A stretch of 64,000 bases of DNA, from positions 1,612,001 to 1,676,000 of the forward strand of contig NC_021915.1 in the NCBI RefSeq assembly GCF_000442645.1, read 5' to 3'. Below, piece after piece: positions 16,379 to 26,332 of this stretch. Under the pieces are notes generated by a model, which ran no database searches, was not told the DNA's origin, and saw only the letters and a program-made list of their open reading frames with translations. This DNA is from Corynebacterium maris DSM 45190. Its GTDB lineage: Bacteria > Actinomycetota > Actinomycetes > Mycobacteriales > Mycobacteriaceae. The stretch's first letter is position 1, and every line of letters begins with the position of its first letter. Both the position numbers and the translations under genes were made by a program.

Positions 16379-17230
16379 TTATTTGTTCTCCGGCGGGGTC
16401 TGCTGGTTGAGGTTGCGCAGCGCCTGGGCCGCCTCCCGGACGGCGTCACTTTCCTGCGCGGTCTGCGCGGCCTGCTGGTTGGCCTGGTTCTGCTGGGCGC
16501 GCTGTTCCATGGCCTTTTGCACCTGCTCCACGAGCTGGGCGGGCATGACCACGGGCAGGGAGTTTCCGGCCAGGATCGGGTCGGCCCCGCGGTAGACGAA
16601 GGTGCGGGCCGCGATGTCGCGGGCGATGTCGGCGGCGGCGTCGGCCTTGTCCTGCGGCGCGGCAACGGTCAGGCGCAGCATCCAGCGGGGCCCGTCGACG
16701 CCGATGATGCGCATGACGTTGTTGTTGGCGGCGGCCACGACCTCGCGGCCCCAGGGGCCGGGTTCGAAGCCGGCGTCGCTGCCTTCGCGGCGCATGCCGT
16801 CGAGGATGTCCTGCGACGCGGTCTCCCACTGGCCGCCCTGGGTGGGCGCGGCGAAGGCCACCGGGGTGATCCGGCCGGAGGTGGTGACCAGATGCAGCAT
16901 CTTGGGCCCCTTCTCCCCCATTTCCACCTGCACCTGCGCCCCCTGCGGGATGGCCAGCTTCATGGATCCCAGGTCGAGGACGCCGCTGGCGAAATCGGAG
17001 AAGTCGAAGTCGTCGATGTTGACGTTGTCGCCGTCGAAGGGGCCGGTCGCGCCGTTGACGGCGTCGTGCTCGATGCTCGCCGCCGGACCGCCCTGGGCCG
17101 CCGCCTGATCCGCCGCGGTGTCTTCGACGGCCGCCGGGGCGTCTGCGACCGGCTGCTCAGTGGGTTCCGGCGTCGGGGCGGCGGGCTCCTGGTCGTTTCG
17201 TTTCTTCTTGCCGAATGGCCACAGTGCCAT
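16379..17230 (-). CDS. DUF3710 family protein
   Basis: Actinobacterial family of unknown function, consistently next to dut (Rv2696c-Rv2697c). The 283-residue product begins MALWPFGKKKR, a basic cytoplasmic start, followed by an acidic Pro/Ala-rich linker (~10-60). The conserved core then follows (LDLGSMKLAIPQGAQVQVEM, GPWGREVV, RMIGVDGPRWMLR-like), with a Gln/Ala-rich C-terminal helix. The ATG at 17230 has GGAAGG nearby. It lies downstream of dut on the same strand, 113 bp apart, and is followed by a 223-bp gap before the methyltransferase gene. Confidence 0.88.
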   Translation of the reverse strand: MALWPFGKKKRNDQEPAAPTPEPTEQPVADAPAAVEDTAADQAAAQGGPAASIEHDAVNGATGPFDGDNVNIDDFDFSDFASGVLDLGSMKLAIPQGAQVQVEMGEKGPKMLHLVTTSGRITPVAFAAPTQGGQWETASQDILDGMRREGSDAGFEPGPWGREVVAAANNNVMRIIGVDGPRWMLRLTVAAPQDKADAAADIARDIAARTFVYRGADPILAGNSLPVVMPAQLVEQVQKAMEQRAQQNQANQQAAQTAQESDAVREAAQALRNLNQQTPPENK

Positions 17231-17343
17231 GGTGGGGTCCCTTCCTCACGGTGATTGGCGGGTGTGCTCGGGTCAGTCCTCGCCGTGACGAGACGAGGCT
17301 GCGGGCGAGTCCGCGTTGTTCTCGGTGTCGCCCACTGTATCCG

Positions 17344-17814
17344 CTATCGGGTACCCGTCGACCCGTGTCCGGCGTCGCCGCGGACGGTCTCGTCGAGTTC
17401 GTCGACCTCGACGAAATCGACCAATTCCACCCGCTGGACGAGCAGCTGGGCGATGCGCGTGCCGCGAGTGATGCTCAGCGGGGCGTCGGGGTCGAGGTTG
17501 ATCAGGTTGACCTTGATCTCGCCGCGGTAACCGGAGTCGACGGTGCCGGGCGCGTTGACGATGCTCAGCCCGTTGCGCGCGGCCAACCCGGAGCGGGGGT
17601 GGACCAGGCCGACCGTTCCCGTGGGCAGGGCCACGGCCACGCCGGTGCCGACGAGCTGGCGCTGCCCCGGGGCCAGCTCGACGTCTTCTGCGCTGTAGAG
17701 GTCGACGCCGGCGTCATCGGCGTGCGCGCGACGCGGCAGGGGAAGATCAGGGTCGAGACGGCGCAGGGGCACGGGGCCGACGGGGGCGGTGGGATCGAAA
17801 GGTGTCGCATTCAC
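17344..17814 (-). CDS. dut: dUTP diphosphatase
   Basis: Trimeric dUTPase that hydrolyses dUTP to dUMP and pyrophosphate, keeping uracil out of DNA and feeding dTMP synthesis. The five motifs are visible: HADDAGVDLYSAED (motif 1), HPRSGLAARNGLSIVNAPGT (motifs 2-3, Ser and Tyr/Val region), GYRGEIKVNLINL, RGTRIAQLLVQRV (motif 4), and a C-terminal tail DETVRGDAGHGSTG (motif 5). It is 156 residues. The start is GTG 17814, which has TACTGT 7 bases upstream and no ribosome site, so it is probably leaderless. Confidence 0.96.
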   Translation of the reverse strand: MNATPFDPTAPVGPVPLRRLDPDLPLPRRAHADDAGVDLYSAEDVELAPGQRQLVGTGVAVALPTGTVGLVHPRSGLAARNGLSIVNAPGTVDSGYRGEIKVNLINLDPDAPLSITRGTRIAQLLVQRVELVDFVEVDELDETVRGDAGHGSTGTR

Positions 17815-17908
17815 GCTTCACACAGTACGCAACGCCTGCCCCGGAGCTTTTCGACGGGCGCGGGAGTCTCATTTCTGCCTGGCCTGAGGTCGACTAGACT
17901 AAAGTGCC

Positions 17909-18466
17909 GTGACTGAAACTGGCAGGCCGGAGGACATGAATACCGCAGCGACCCCGCAAGAAACGCAGGTGATCTACCAGGAGCGCCAATGGGTGCCGTG
18001 GTACTGGTGGCTGCTGGCGGCGGCGCTGGTGGCCCTGATCGCCGTGCAGCTGGCCCATAACCGTAACTTCTGGTGGGGGCTGATCCCCGGCGTCGTGCTG
18101 GGCCTGGTGGCCGCCTGGGTGCTGATCAACTGGTCGTCGACCAGGTTGCGCGTGGAGCTCGACGCCGACGGCACCCGGTGGCTGCTCGCGGAGAAAGCCA
18201 CCCTGCCGGCCGATGTGGTGTCGCGTTCCTTGGCGGTGCCGAAGTCCGCGAAGAAAAACGCCATGGGCCGTCAGCTGGATCCGGCGGCCTTCATCGTCTC
18301 CCACGGCTGGGTGCGCGACATGGTGATGCTGGTGCTCGACGACCCGGCCGACCCCACCCCCTACTGGCTGTTGTCCTGCAAGGATCCGGCGCGCCTGCTG
18401 CGGGCCCTGGTGCCGGAACAGGCGGAGGAGGCATTGGTCAACATGCCCGCCAAAGACCGCGCCTGA
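17909..18466 (+). CDS. DUF3093 membrane protein
   Basis: Conserved actinobacterial membrane protein divergent from dut (Rv2698 position). The 185-residue product has two closely spaced transmembrane helices near the N-terminus (WYWWLLAAALVALIAVQLA and a second one after WWGLIPGVVLG). A soluble beta-rich PH-like domain follows (RVELDADGTRWLLAEK ... MVMLVLDDPADPTPYWLLS), ending with a short helical tail. GTG 17909 was chosen because TAGACT lies 8 bases upstream; ATG 17936 behind GGAGG is an alternative. Function unknown. Confidence 0.82.
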   Translation: MTETGRPEDMNTAATPQETQVIYQERQWVPWYWWLLAAALVALIAVQLAHNRNFWWGLIPGVVLGLVAAWVLINWSSTRLRVELDADGTRWLLAEKATLPADVVSRSLAVPKSAKKNAMGRQLDPAAFIVSHGWVRDMVMLVLDDPADPTPYWLLSCKDPARLLRALVPEQAEEALVNMPAKDRA

Positions 18467-18471
18467 CGACG

Positions 18472-18527
18472 ACGCCGCCCTCATCCTCGCCCGTGAACAT
18501 CACGCTTCACGGTCAGGGGGGCGGCGT
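18472..18527. terminator. large hairpin between convergent DUF3093 and DUF4193 genes
   Basis: Outer stem ACGCCGCCC / GGGCGGCGT with a nested CCGTGAA / TTCACGG stem, located between two convergent stops. It has the features of a bidirectional terminator, though T-tracts are short. Confidence 0.65.
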
Positions 18528-18555
18528 TCGTGCTTTCCCGGGACGGCGGGAGGCT

Positions 18556-18849
18556 TTAAGCGCAATCCAGGCAAATGATGGAGCCGTCGTCCTCGACGTG
18601 GGACTTACGCTTGTTCGACTGGACCAGGAAGCAGCTGGCGCAGGTGAACTCGTTCTCACGGCGGGGAACGACCTCGACGTTGAGCTCTTCGCCGGAGACG
18701 TCGACCGACGGCGGCTCGAAAGCCTCGACGATCTCTCCGTCTTCGTCCATGCCGTTGCTGGTCGGCTCAGCGGCCTTCAGCCCCTCCAGGGAGTCGGTTT
18801 CCAGTTCGTCTTCTGCGCGGCGTCGCGGCGCGTCGTAATCAGTGGCCAT
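18556..18849 (-). CDS. DUF4193 small zinc-ribbon-like protein
   Basis: 97-residue actinobacterial protein of unknown function (Rv2699c position). It is very acidic in the first two thirds. The C-terminus has two Cys pairs, FTCASCFLV and IICLDCA, spaced as in a zinc ribbon, with a basic NKRKSH between them. The start ATG at 18849 has AGGA 6 bases upstream and begins MATDYDAPRRR. It is monocistronic, divergent from nothing close, and followed by a shared hairpin. The metal site is inferred from the Cys spacing. Confidence 0.88.
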   Translation of the reverse strand: MATDYDAPRRRAEDELETDSLEGLKAAEPTSNGMDEDGEIVEAFEPPSVDVSGEELNVEVVPRRENEFTCASCFLVQSNKRKSHVEDDGSIICLDCA

Positions 18850-18971
18850 GATCTGTCCTTCGATTCTGGCGATGTGCGGGTAGGGCCGTTCTACCGTGAA
18901 ATCGGCGTCTCGGCAAGAGTATCGAGCCGCATACTAAACGACGCTTCTTCTTATGTCATCTTCCCTGTTCA

Positions 18972-19844
18972 TCACGGGCGAATCGGAGCGTAGACCCCCA
19001 GGTCGCGGAAAAGGTCCCCGAGCTTTTCCGACAGCCCCGGGGCCATCACCACCGCCGGGATTCCCTCCGCCCCCGAAGAGGACGACGGCGGCAAGTCCAC
19101 CACGGCGCCCGCTTCCTCCGCGATGAGTCCCCCGGCGGCCCAATCCCAGCTGTGGATGCCGTGCTCGTAGTAGGCGTCCAGCCGCCCCTCGGCGACGGCG
19201 CACAGGTCCAGGGCGGCGGAGCCCATGCGGCGGATATCGCGCACGTGCGGCAGCACGGCGGTCAACAGCTCAGCCTGCGTCCGCCGCATGTCCGAGTCGT
19301 AGGCGAAACCCGTGCCCAGCAGGGCGCGCGCCGGGTCCTCGGCCAGGCTCGCCCGCAGCGTCGTGACCTCTCCGGTGGCGGTGTCCTCGACGGTGGCGCC
19401 GCCGTCCCGAACCGCGGAGTAGAGGCGCCCGTCGACCACGTTGATGACGGCCCCGGCCACCACCCGGCCGTCGACCGCCGCCCCGACGGACACCGCGTAC
19501 TGCGGAACCCCGTAGATGAAGTTGACGGTGCCGTCGATCGGGTCGATGATCCAGGTGACGCCGCTGGCGGACGGTTTGCTGCTGCCCTCCTCCCCACGGA
19601 TCCCGTCGTCCGGCCGGCGCTGTGCGAGCGTCTCGACGATGGCGTCCTCGGCGAGCGTGTCGACGATCGTGACCGGATCGACGGCGCTGGACTTCGTCTG
19701 CGTGAATTCGCGGATGTCGTGGTCCGTGGTCAGCTCAGAGCGTTTGGCACGGATGATGGCGGCGGTGTCGGCGACGAGGCTGACCGCGAGGTCGCGGAGA
19801 GCTGCCGGGGTAGTTGCGGCGGAGGAATTCTGTTCTGCACTCAT
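18972..19844 (-). CDS. suhB: inositol monophosphatase family protein
   Basis: Mg-dependent phosphatase hydrolysing myo-inositol-1-phosphate or related phosphomonoesters; in corynebacteria this feeds phosphatidylinositol and lipoglycan synthesis. Motif 1 is present as WIIDPIDGTVNFIYG and motif 2 as SWDWAAGGLIAEEAGA; the metal-site Glu lies in IRGEEGSS. It is 290 residues. The ATG at 19844 has CACAAT about 6 bases upstream without a ribosome site. It is divergent from ppgK, with only 51 bp between the two starts. Confidence 0.92.
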   Translation of the reverse strand: MSAEQNSSAATTPAALRDLAVSLVADTAAIIRAKRSELTTDHDIREFTQTKSSAVDPVTIVDTLAEDAIVETLAQRRPDDGIRGEEGSSKPSASGVTWIIDPIDGTVNFIYGVPQYAVSVGAAVDGRVVAGAVINVVDGRLYSAVRDGGATVEDTATGEVTTLRASLAEDPARALLGTGFAYDSDMRRTQAELLTAVLPHVRDIRRMGSAALDLCAVAEGRLDAYYEHGIHSWDWAAGGLIAEEAGAVVDLPPSSSSGAEGIPAVVMAPGLSEKLGDLFRDLGVYAPIRP

Positions 19845-19895
19845 GTGCTCATTGTGCCCTGCGTGCCCGTGTCTCGCTTTGTATACTCAGTGGCT

Positions 19896-20690
19896 ATGTC
19901 ACACACCTCAGCGGCTTCTTCCGCGACGCAGAACGACACCGCCACCACCGCTTTCGGAGTGGACGTGGGTGGCTCCGGCATCAAAGGCGCGATCGTCGAC
20001 CTGACCACCGGCGAATTCATCGGCGACCGGATCAAGATCCTGACCCCGCAGCCGGCCACCCCGGACGCCGTGGCCGAGACCATCGCCGAGCTGCTGGACC
20101 GCGCCGAATGGGAGGGCCCGGTCGGGATCACGCTGCCGTCGGTGGTCAAAGACCGGGTCGCACTCACCGCCGCCAACATCGATCCGAGCTGGGTGGGCGC
20201 CGACACCGGTGAGCTCTTCGACCGGCACCTGCCGGGCCGGGAGGTCACGGTGCTCAACGACGCGGACGCCGCCGGCCTCGCCGAGGTCGCCCACGGCAAC
20301 CCCGTCGCGGGCGCCGGCAGCGTGATTTTCCTGACTTTCGGCACCGGCATCGGCTCGGCAATGCTGCTGGACGGGCAGCTCTTCCCGAACACGGAACTCG
20401 GGCATCTCGTCATCGATGGCCAGGAGGCGGAGTGGACCGCCTCGTCCGCCGTGAAGGAGCGCGAGGAACTGAGCTTCAAGAAGTGGGCGAAGCGCGTGAA
20501 CGCCGTGCTGACGGAGTACGAGCGTCTGTTTTACCCGGACGCCTTCATCGTCGGTGGCGGGATTTCCCGGGATCACGAGAAATGGGTCCCCCGGCTGGAC
20601 CTGCGCACCCCGGTGCATGCGGCCCAGCTGCGCAACCGGGCGGGCATCGTGGGCGCCGCGATGGCGGTGTCCCGGCATCTGGCTCCGTAG
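19896..20690 (+). CDS. ppgK: polyphosphate glucokinase
   Basis: ROK-family kinase phosphorylating glucose with polyphosphate or ATP, entering glycolysis. The N-terminal phosphate motif GVDVGGSGIKGAIVD, the catalytic-region LNDADAAGLAEVAHG and the GTGIGSAMLLDG nucleotide loop are present. The family-typical segment NTELGHLVIDGQEAE also occurs. 264 residues is the usual length. ATG 19896 has TATACT at 19882-19887, 8 bases upstream, and no Shine-Dalgarno, which supports a leaderless start. It is conserved upstream of sigA. Confidence 0.95.
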   Translation: MSHTSAASSATQNDTATTAFGVDVGGSGIKGAIVDLTTGEFIGDRIKILTPQPATPDAVAETIAELLDRAEWEGPVGITLPSVVKDRVALTAANIDPSWVGADTGELFDRHLPGREVTVLNDADAAGLAEVAHGNPVAGAGSVIFLTFGTGIGSAMLLDGQLFPNTELGHLVIDGQEAEWTASSAVKEREELSFKKWAKRVNAVLTEYERLFYPDAFIVGGGISRDHEKWVPRLDLRTPVHAAQLRNRAGIVGAAMAVSRHLAP

Positions 20691-20922
20691 ATTCGCGTGG
20701 GCTGAAAGGGAGCCTGGTTCGAACCAACCAGCAGCAATCGCATATAGTGGGTGGTCGATCCAGCACTACGGGTCTCCTCGCGACCGTCGGCCGCGTGCGA
20801 CCCGAGCATCGATGTTGGGCTAGTGTGGCCGGTACAGTTTCGGCCGGGCTCCTTGAACACTGCTTTCGGAGCCGCCTAGCCCCTACTGTTCATTTAGCAC
20901 CAAGTTCGGCGAAAGGGCGTAC

Positions 20923-22302
<1,380 letters not shown>

Positions 22303-22319
22303 GGCACATCGCCGCGAAT

Positions 22320-22355
22320 AACGCCCCGGCCCGAGGAAAACTCGGGCCGGGGCGT
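22320..22355 (+). terminator. sigA terminator
   Basis: Perfect 16-bp stem AACGCCCCGGCCCGAG / CTCGGGCCGGGGCGTT with a 4-base GAAA-type loop, 18 bp after the sigA stop and before a convergent gene. Confidence 0.85.
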
Positions 22356-22369
22356 TTGCCGTCGCGAGG

Positions 22370-23671
22370 TCACGAGGACTGTCGTTGCTCAGCCCACCGG
22401 TGTTCCTCCGGGACCCACGGATCCTGCAGACCGCTCGTGCCGTAGCTCAACCGGCGGTGGACCCGTTCGAAGGGGCCCGGCTGAGCGGCGGCCTCCAGCA
22501 GCCAAGCGCCGAGCAGACTGACCACCCAGACCCCGAAGGCGATGAGGAAGTATCCGGCGGCGCCGAGGCCGTCGGCTAAGTCGAGTGTGAACGGCAGGAC
22601 CAGAATCAGGAAGAGAATCGACTGGAGGATGTAGGCGCTCATGGACCGCTTGCCCAGGGCGGCCACCACCCGCAGCGGCCAGGCGGGCCGGAACACCTCC
22701 CCCTTCTCCTGCGCGGCCTGGATTTTTTCCTGCAGCGGTTGGCAGGCCAGCAGGACCGCGGCCGCGATGCCGGGTCCCGTCCAGTAGCCGACGGCGGCGT
22801 TGATCCCGGCGAAGAGCGGCTCCCACGCCGCGGGCAGCACCCCGATCGAGGAAAGGCCCCACGGCAGGCCGACGAGCACGATGATGGCCACGGCCACCCA
22901 CACCCAGGCCCACAGGTGCCGGACGTAGGCGCGCGGGTTGCGGTGCACGCCGCGGCGGGCGGCGACGAAACCGAGGATGACCAGCGGCAGCAGCGACATC
23001 GCCGTAGCCGGCAGGGAGAACACGACCACCGCCAGCATGGAGGCGTTGAATCCGAGGTAGTGCGCGTACCCGCTAAAGTCCGGCATCCAAGCCCCTGCCC
23101 CGGCCCCGGCCATGTCCCCGAGGTCGATGACCATCGTCGCTACCGCGCCGGCCAGGCCAACCAGGGTGGACAGCCCGAGCAGCACGCCGCCGATCCACAG
23201 CAACGTCTTGTCCCGGAGGGTGATCATCAGCGCCACCGTCATGGCCAGTGCGCCGTATTGCAGCATGATGTCGCCGTAGAAGAGCAGCACCAGATGCACC
23301 GCACCGAAAAGCGCGAGGAAACCGTAGCGCCGCAACAGCGCGCGGCGGGCATGTTTTGGCGGGTACATCCGCCGCGACAGACTCATCGTGATCAGGCCGA
23401 CGCCGAAGCCGAGCAACACGGTGAACATCGGCAGCCCGCGCACGTGCGCGAACATGGCGGAGAGCACGACGAAGAGCTGGTCGAGGAGACTGCCGTCGAC
23501 GACGCCGCCGAAGTAGGCGCCCGGCGCGTCCGTGTCGCTCAGTGCCCAGGCCGTGGAGAGGTTCGCCCACCCGATGCTCAACAGGGCCAGGCCGCGGGCG
23601 ACGTCGGGGGCCAGGATGCGGGTGCGCACCGCCGTCCTGGCTGCGGCGCGGGAGGTGGTGTCATCGGCCAC
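22370..23671 (-). CDS. DUF418 family membrane protein
   Basis: Polytopic membrane protein of the DUF418 / acyltransferase-3-like group (function unproven). The 433-residue product opens with ILAPDVARGLALLSIGWANLS, the family's N-terminal signature. It has about 10 hydrophobic helices and the C-terminal segment RVVAALGKRSMSAYILQSILF, which matches the DUF418 core. GTG 23671 overlaps the end of the upstream DUF4190-like gene by 11 bp and has GGAG 7 bases upstream, so the two are translated together. It ends facing the sigA terminator. Confidence 0.85.
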   Translation of the reverse strand: MADDTTSRAAARTAVRTRILAPDVARGLALLSIGWANLSTAWALSDTDAPGAYFGGVVDGSLLDQLFVVLSAMFAHVRGLPMFTVLLGFGVGLITMSLSRRMYPPKHARRALLRRYGFLALFGAVHLVLLFYGDIMLQYGALAMTVALMITLRDKTLLWIGGVLLGLSTLVGLAGAVATMVIDLGDMAGAGAGAWMPDFSGYAHYLGFNASMLAVVVFSLPATAMSLLPLVILGFVAARRGVHRNPRAYVRHLWAWVWVAVAIIVLVGLPWGLSSIGVLPAAWEPLFAGINAAVGYWTGPGIAAAVLLACQPLQEKIQAAQEKGEVFRPAWPLRVVAALGKRSMSAYILQSILFLILVLPFTLDLADGLGAAGYFLIAFGVWVVSLLGAWLLEAAAQPGPFERVHRRLSYGTSGLQDPWVPEEHRWAEQRQSS

Positions 23672-24113
23672 TGGTCAGCTCCTGCTCCAGGCACACCTGG
23701 CGTTGTTCGTAGGTGGGAAGGTGCAGGCAGTCTTGGATGCCGTCGACCTGCTGGAGCCAAAACAGCGTGAGGTAGAAGAACACTGACATCAGGATCGCGA
23801 AGATCGACAGGATCAGTGCCGTCCACGCCATGCCCAGCCGTCGGCCGGGGCGTTGCGGCGGGATCTTTCCTGCTGTGCGGATGGCGACGATGGCCAGCAC
23901 CAGCGCAATCAGGCCGATGAGAAACGAGATCGTCGCTCCCAGCACGGTCAGCCCGGTCAGCAGGCCGAGGATCGCGACGATCAGCGCCCAGACCGCGACG
24001 CGGTTCTTCGGTGCGGCGGGGTGATCTGGGCGGTGGGCCGTCGACGGGTCCGTCTGGAAGTCCCGGTAGTCCACGGGCTCACCCGGCGGGTGGTGGTCAT
24101 GGGGTGTAGTCAT
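23661..24113 (-). CDS. DUF4190-like small membrane protein
   Basis: A 150-residue protein with a hydrophilic Pro/His-rich N-terminus (~1-35), then three hydrophobic helices (AVWALIVAILGLLTGL, FLIGLIALVLAIVAI, ALILSIFAILMSVFFYL). The GTAGKIPPQRPGRRLGMAWTAL-like loop is typical of the DUF4190 domain. The C-terminal tail contains two Cys (DCLHLPTYEQRQVC). ATG 24113 has AGGAGG 9 bases upstream. It forms an overlapping two-gene unit with the DUF418 gene. Function unknown. Confidence 0.82.
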   Translation of the reverse strand: MTTPHDHHPPGEPVDYRDFQTDPSTAHRPDHPAAPKNRVAVWALIVAILGLLTGLTVLGATISFLIGLIALVLAIVAIRTAGKIPPQRPGRRLGMAWTALILSIFAILMSVFFYLTLFWLQQVDGIQDCLHLPTYEQRQVCLEQELTSGR

Positions 24114-24239
24114 CGGCGGGCGCCTCCTGCCTGTCAGGGGTGGGTAACGTCCCCGGGGCTGATCCGGGGAGGCATGTCGGCTGCGCTGACACGCAGCCCG
24201 TCTCACGCTACTCCCCGGCGACGGGCGCCGCTTGTGGGG

Positions 24240-26003
24240 TCACCAGTCCCGGAGGTAGGCGATCCGGTCGCGCAGCTGCTCTGCGCTGCATAAGGCGGTG
24301 GGTGGGCCGCCGCAGGCCTTGCGTGCCTCGGTGTGAATGGCCCCGTGGGGGCGTTTGCGCTTACCCGCCACGATGGACACGACGGTATTGAGTTCCTTGC
24401 GCAGGCGCGGGATCTCTTCGCTGGCGGTTTCGTCCTCGTCGACGGCGGCGGCCGTCTTGCCGCGGAAGGAGGTGCCTTCGATCTCTTTGCGCTTGGCGTC
24501 CTCGGCTTCGCGCTCGCGGCGCAGACGTTCCTGCTCGTCGCGGGCGTCGAGCTGTTCTTCCTGCCGTTTGCGCAGCAGTGCCTTGACTTGGTCCGCATCC
24601 AGCAGGCCGGGCAGACCGAGGTAATCGGCTTCTTCCTCGGATCCCGAAAAGGTGCCGGTGCCGTAGGTGGACCCGTCGTAGATCAGCGAGTCCAGTTCCG
24701 CGTCGGCGCCGAGGGACTCGTAGGAGCCGACGTCGTCCGGTTCGTTCTGCTCTCGGTTGGCTTCCGCCAACAGATCGTCCTCCCACCCCTGTTTCGGGCG
24801 GTCGGGTTTTCCCAGCACATGGTCGCGTTGCTTTTCCATGTGCTCGGCGAGGTTGAGCAGGACCGGGACCGACGGCAGGAACACGCTCGCCGTCTCCCCT
24901 TTGCGGCGGGAACGCACGAAACGTCCGATCGCCTGGGCGAAGAACAGCGGGGTGGCCGCCGAGGTGGCGTACACGCCCACGGCCAGGCGCGGCACGTCCA
25001 CGCCTTCGGAGACCATGCGCACGGCGACCATCCACTGGTCGGTGGATTCGGAGAATTCGCTGATCCGCTCGGAGGAGCCGGGTTCGTCCGACAGCACGAC
25101 CGCCACCGGGGTCGACGACAGCTTCTGCAGGATCTTCGCATAAGCGCGGGCCGTCTTCGTGTCGGAGGCGATGACCAGGCCGCCGGCGTCCGGGATGTGG
25201 CGGCGCAGCTGCATCAGCCGAGTGTGCGCCGCCTGCAGCACGGCGGGCATCCACTCGCCCTTCGGGTCGAGGGCGGTGCGCCACGCGCGGGCGGTGTGTT
25301 CCGCGTTGAGCGGCTCTCCGAGACGGGCGGCGTACTCTTCGCCGGCGCTGTCGCGCCACCGGGCTTCGCCCGAGTAGGCGAGGAAGACGACGGGTCGGAC
25401 GACTCCGTCGGTGAGCGCGTGCGAGTACCCGTAGGTGTAGTCGGCGCGGGAGACCAGGTGTCCTTCGCCGTCTTCTTCGTAGCGCACGAAGGGGATCTGC
25501 GAGTCGTCGGAACGAAACGGCGTACCGGTCAGCGCCAGGCGGTGTTCGGCGTCCTCGTAGGCTTCGCGGACGCCGTCGCCCCAGCTCTTCGCGTCGCCGG
25601 CGTGGTGGATCTCGTCGAGGATCACCAGGCTGCGCCGCGCGGAGGTGACCGCGTGGTGCTTGAACGGGTGCATGCCGACCTGCGCGTAGGTGACCACGAT
25701 GCCGTGGTAGGCCGGGTTGACCGCCGAGGCGTTGGTGAAGTCGGGGTCGAGCGATAGGCCGACGCGGACGGCGGCTTCGGACCACTGGTGTTTGAGGTGC
25801 TCGGTCGGGACGACGACGATGACGCGCTGGACGCTGCGGTCGTCGACGAGCTCTCGGGCGAGGGTCAGCGCGAAGGTCGTCTTACCGGCGCCGGGCGTGG
25901 CCACCGCCAGGAAATCCTTGGGCCGCGTGGCGTTGAATTGATCGAGGGCCGCCTGCTGCCAGGCGCGCAACGATCCCGCGGGCTTGGCATGTGAGGCACT
26001 CAC
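24240..26003 (-). CDS. superfamily II DEAD/DEAH-box helicase
   Basis: ATP-dependent nucleic acid translocase of the ResIII/XPB-like branch. Residues ~25-60 carry RAWQQAALDQF (Q-like) and Walker A ATPGAGKTT. Walker B is ILDEIHHAGD (DEIH), followed by ALTGTPFRSDD (motif III) and, in the second RecA domain, MVSEGVDVPRLAVGVY and QAIGRFVRSRR (motif VI). A Glu/Arg-rich coiled-coil segment and the tail LRDRIAYLRDW follow. 587 residues. GTG 26003 overlaps the DUF3039 stop by 2 bases (TGAGTG), so translation is coupled. Its DNA-repair role is an inference from the family. Confidence 0.88.
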   Translation of the reverse strand: MSASHAKPAGSLRAWQQAALDQFNATRPKDFLAVATPGAGKTTFALTLARELVDDRSVQRVIVVVPTEHLKHQWSEAAVRVGLSLDPDFTNASAVNPAYHGIVVTYAQVGMHPFKHHAVTSARRSLVILDEIHHAGDAKSWGDGVREAYEDAEHRLALTGTPFRSDDSQIPFVRYEEDGEGHLVSRADYTYGYSHALTDGVVRPVVFLAYSGEARWRDSAGEEYAARLGEPLNAEHTARAWRTALDPKGEWMPAVLQAAHTRLMQLRRHIPDAGGLVIASDTKTARAYAKILQKLSSTPVAVVLSDEPGSSERISEFSESTDQWMVAVRMVSEGVDVPRLAVGVYATSAATPLFFAQAIGRFVRSRRKGETASVFLPSVPVLLNLAEHMEKQRDHVLGKPDRPKQGWEDDLLAEANREQNEPDDVGSYESLGADAELDSLIYDGSTYGTGTFSGSEEEADYLGLPGLLDADQVKALLRKRQEEQLDARDEQERLRREREAEDAKRKEIEGTSFRGKTAAAVDEDETASEEIPRLRKELNTVVSIVAGKRKRPHGAIHTEARKACGGPPTALCSAEQLRDRIAYLRDW

Positions 26004-26239
26004 TTCTTGCGCAGGCCCTTGTAGATCCGTTCGCAGTCCGGGCACACCGGCGACCCGGGCTTCGCCTGTTTGGTCACGGGGAAGGTCTCGCCGCAGAGGG
26101 CGACGACCATCTTGCCGGTCACCGCAGACTCCGTCATCTGGTTCTTCTTGACGTAATGGAAGAACTTCGGGGTGTCGTCACCGGTCTGCGTGTCTTCCCG
26201 AATATCCGGGCGTTCGATGGTTTTCGTCGTAGTTCTCAC
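26000..26239 (-). CDS. DUF3039 small protein with CxxC
   Basis: Actinobacterial small protein of unknown function, 79 residues. It contains FFHYVKKNQMTESAVTGK, a central ALCGETFPV and a C-terminal CPDCERIYKGL, so three Cys and His are available for a zinc site. Start GTG 26239 has CATGAT 6 bases upstream without a ribosome site; the longer frame from 26257 is possible. It is immediately upstream of, and overlaps, the helicase gene, a pairing that suggests a shared role in nucleic acid metabolism (inference). Confidence 0.82.
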   Translation of the reverse strand: MRTTTKTIERPDIREDTQTGDDTPKFFHYVKKNQMTESAVTGKMVVALCGETFPVTKQAKPGSPVCPDCERIYKGLRKK

Positions 26240-26332
26240 ACCCCCATCATGCCCCACGATCGCGGCATCGGGAAGTTCGGCTCAGCAACGCCGCCGCCGA
26301 CGCACGCACCGGGAGGGGCTACGCTTACGGCC

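Noticed and set aside
16156..16665. N-terminal extension of the RNA methyltransferase frame
   Set aside because: It is Pro/Arg/Ser/Thr-rich shadow overlapping DUF3710. The TRAM domain begins right after GTG 16155, which has its own ribosome site.
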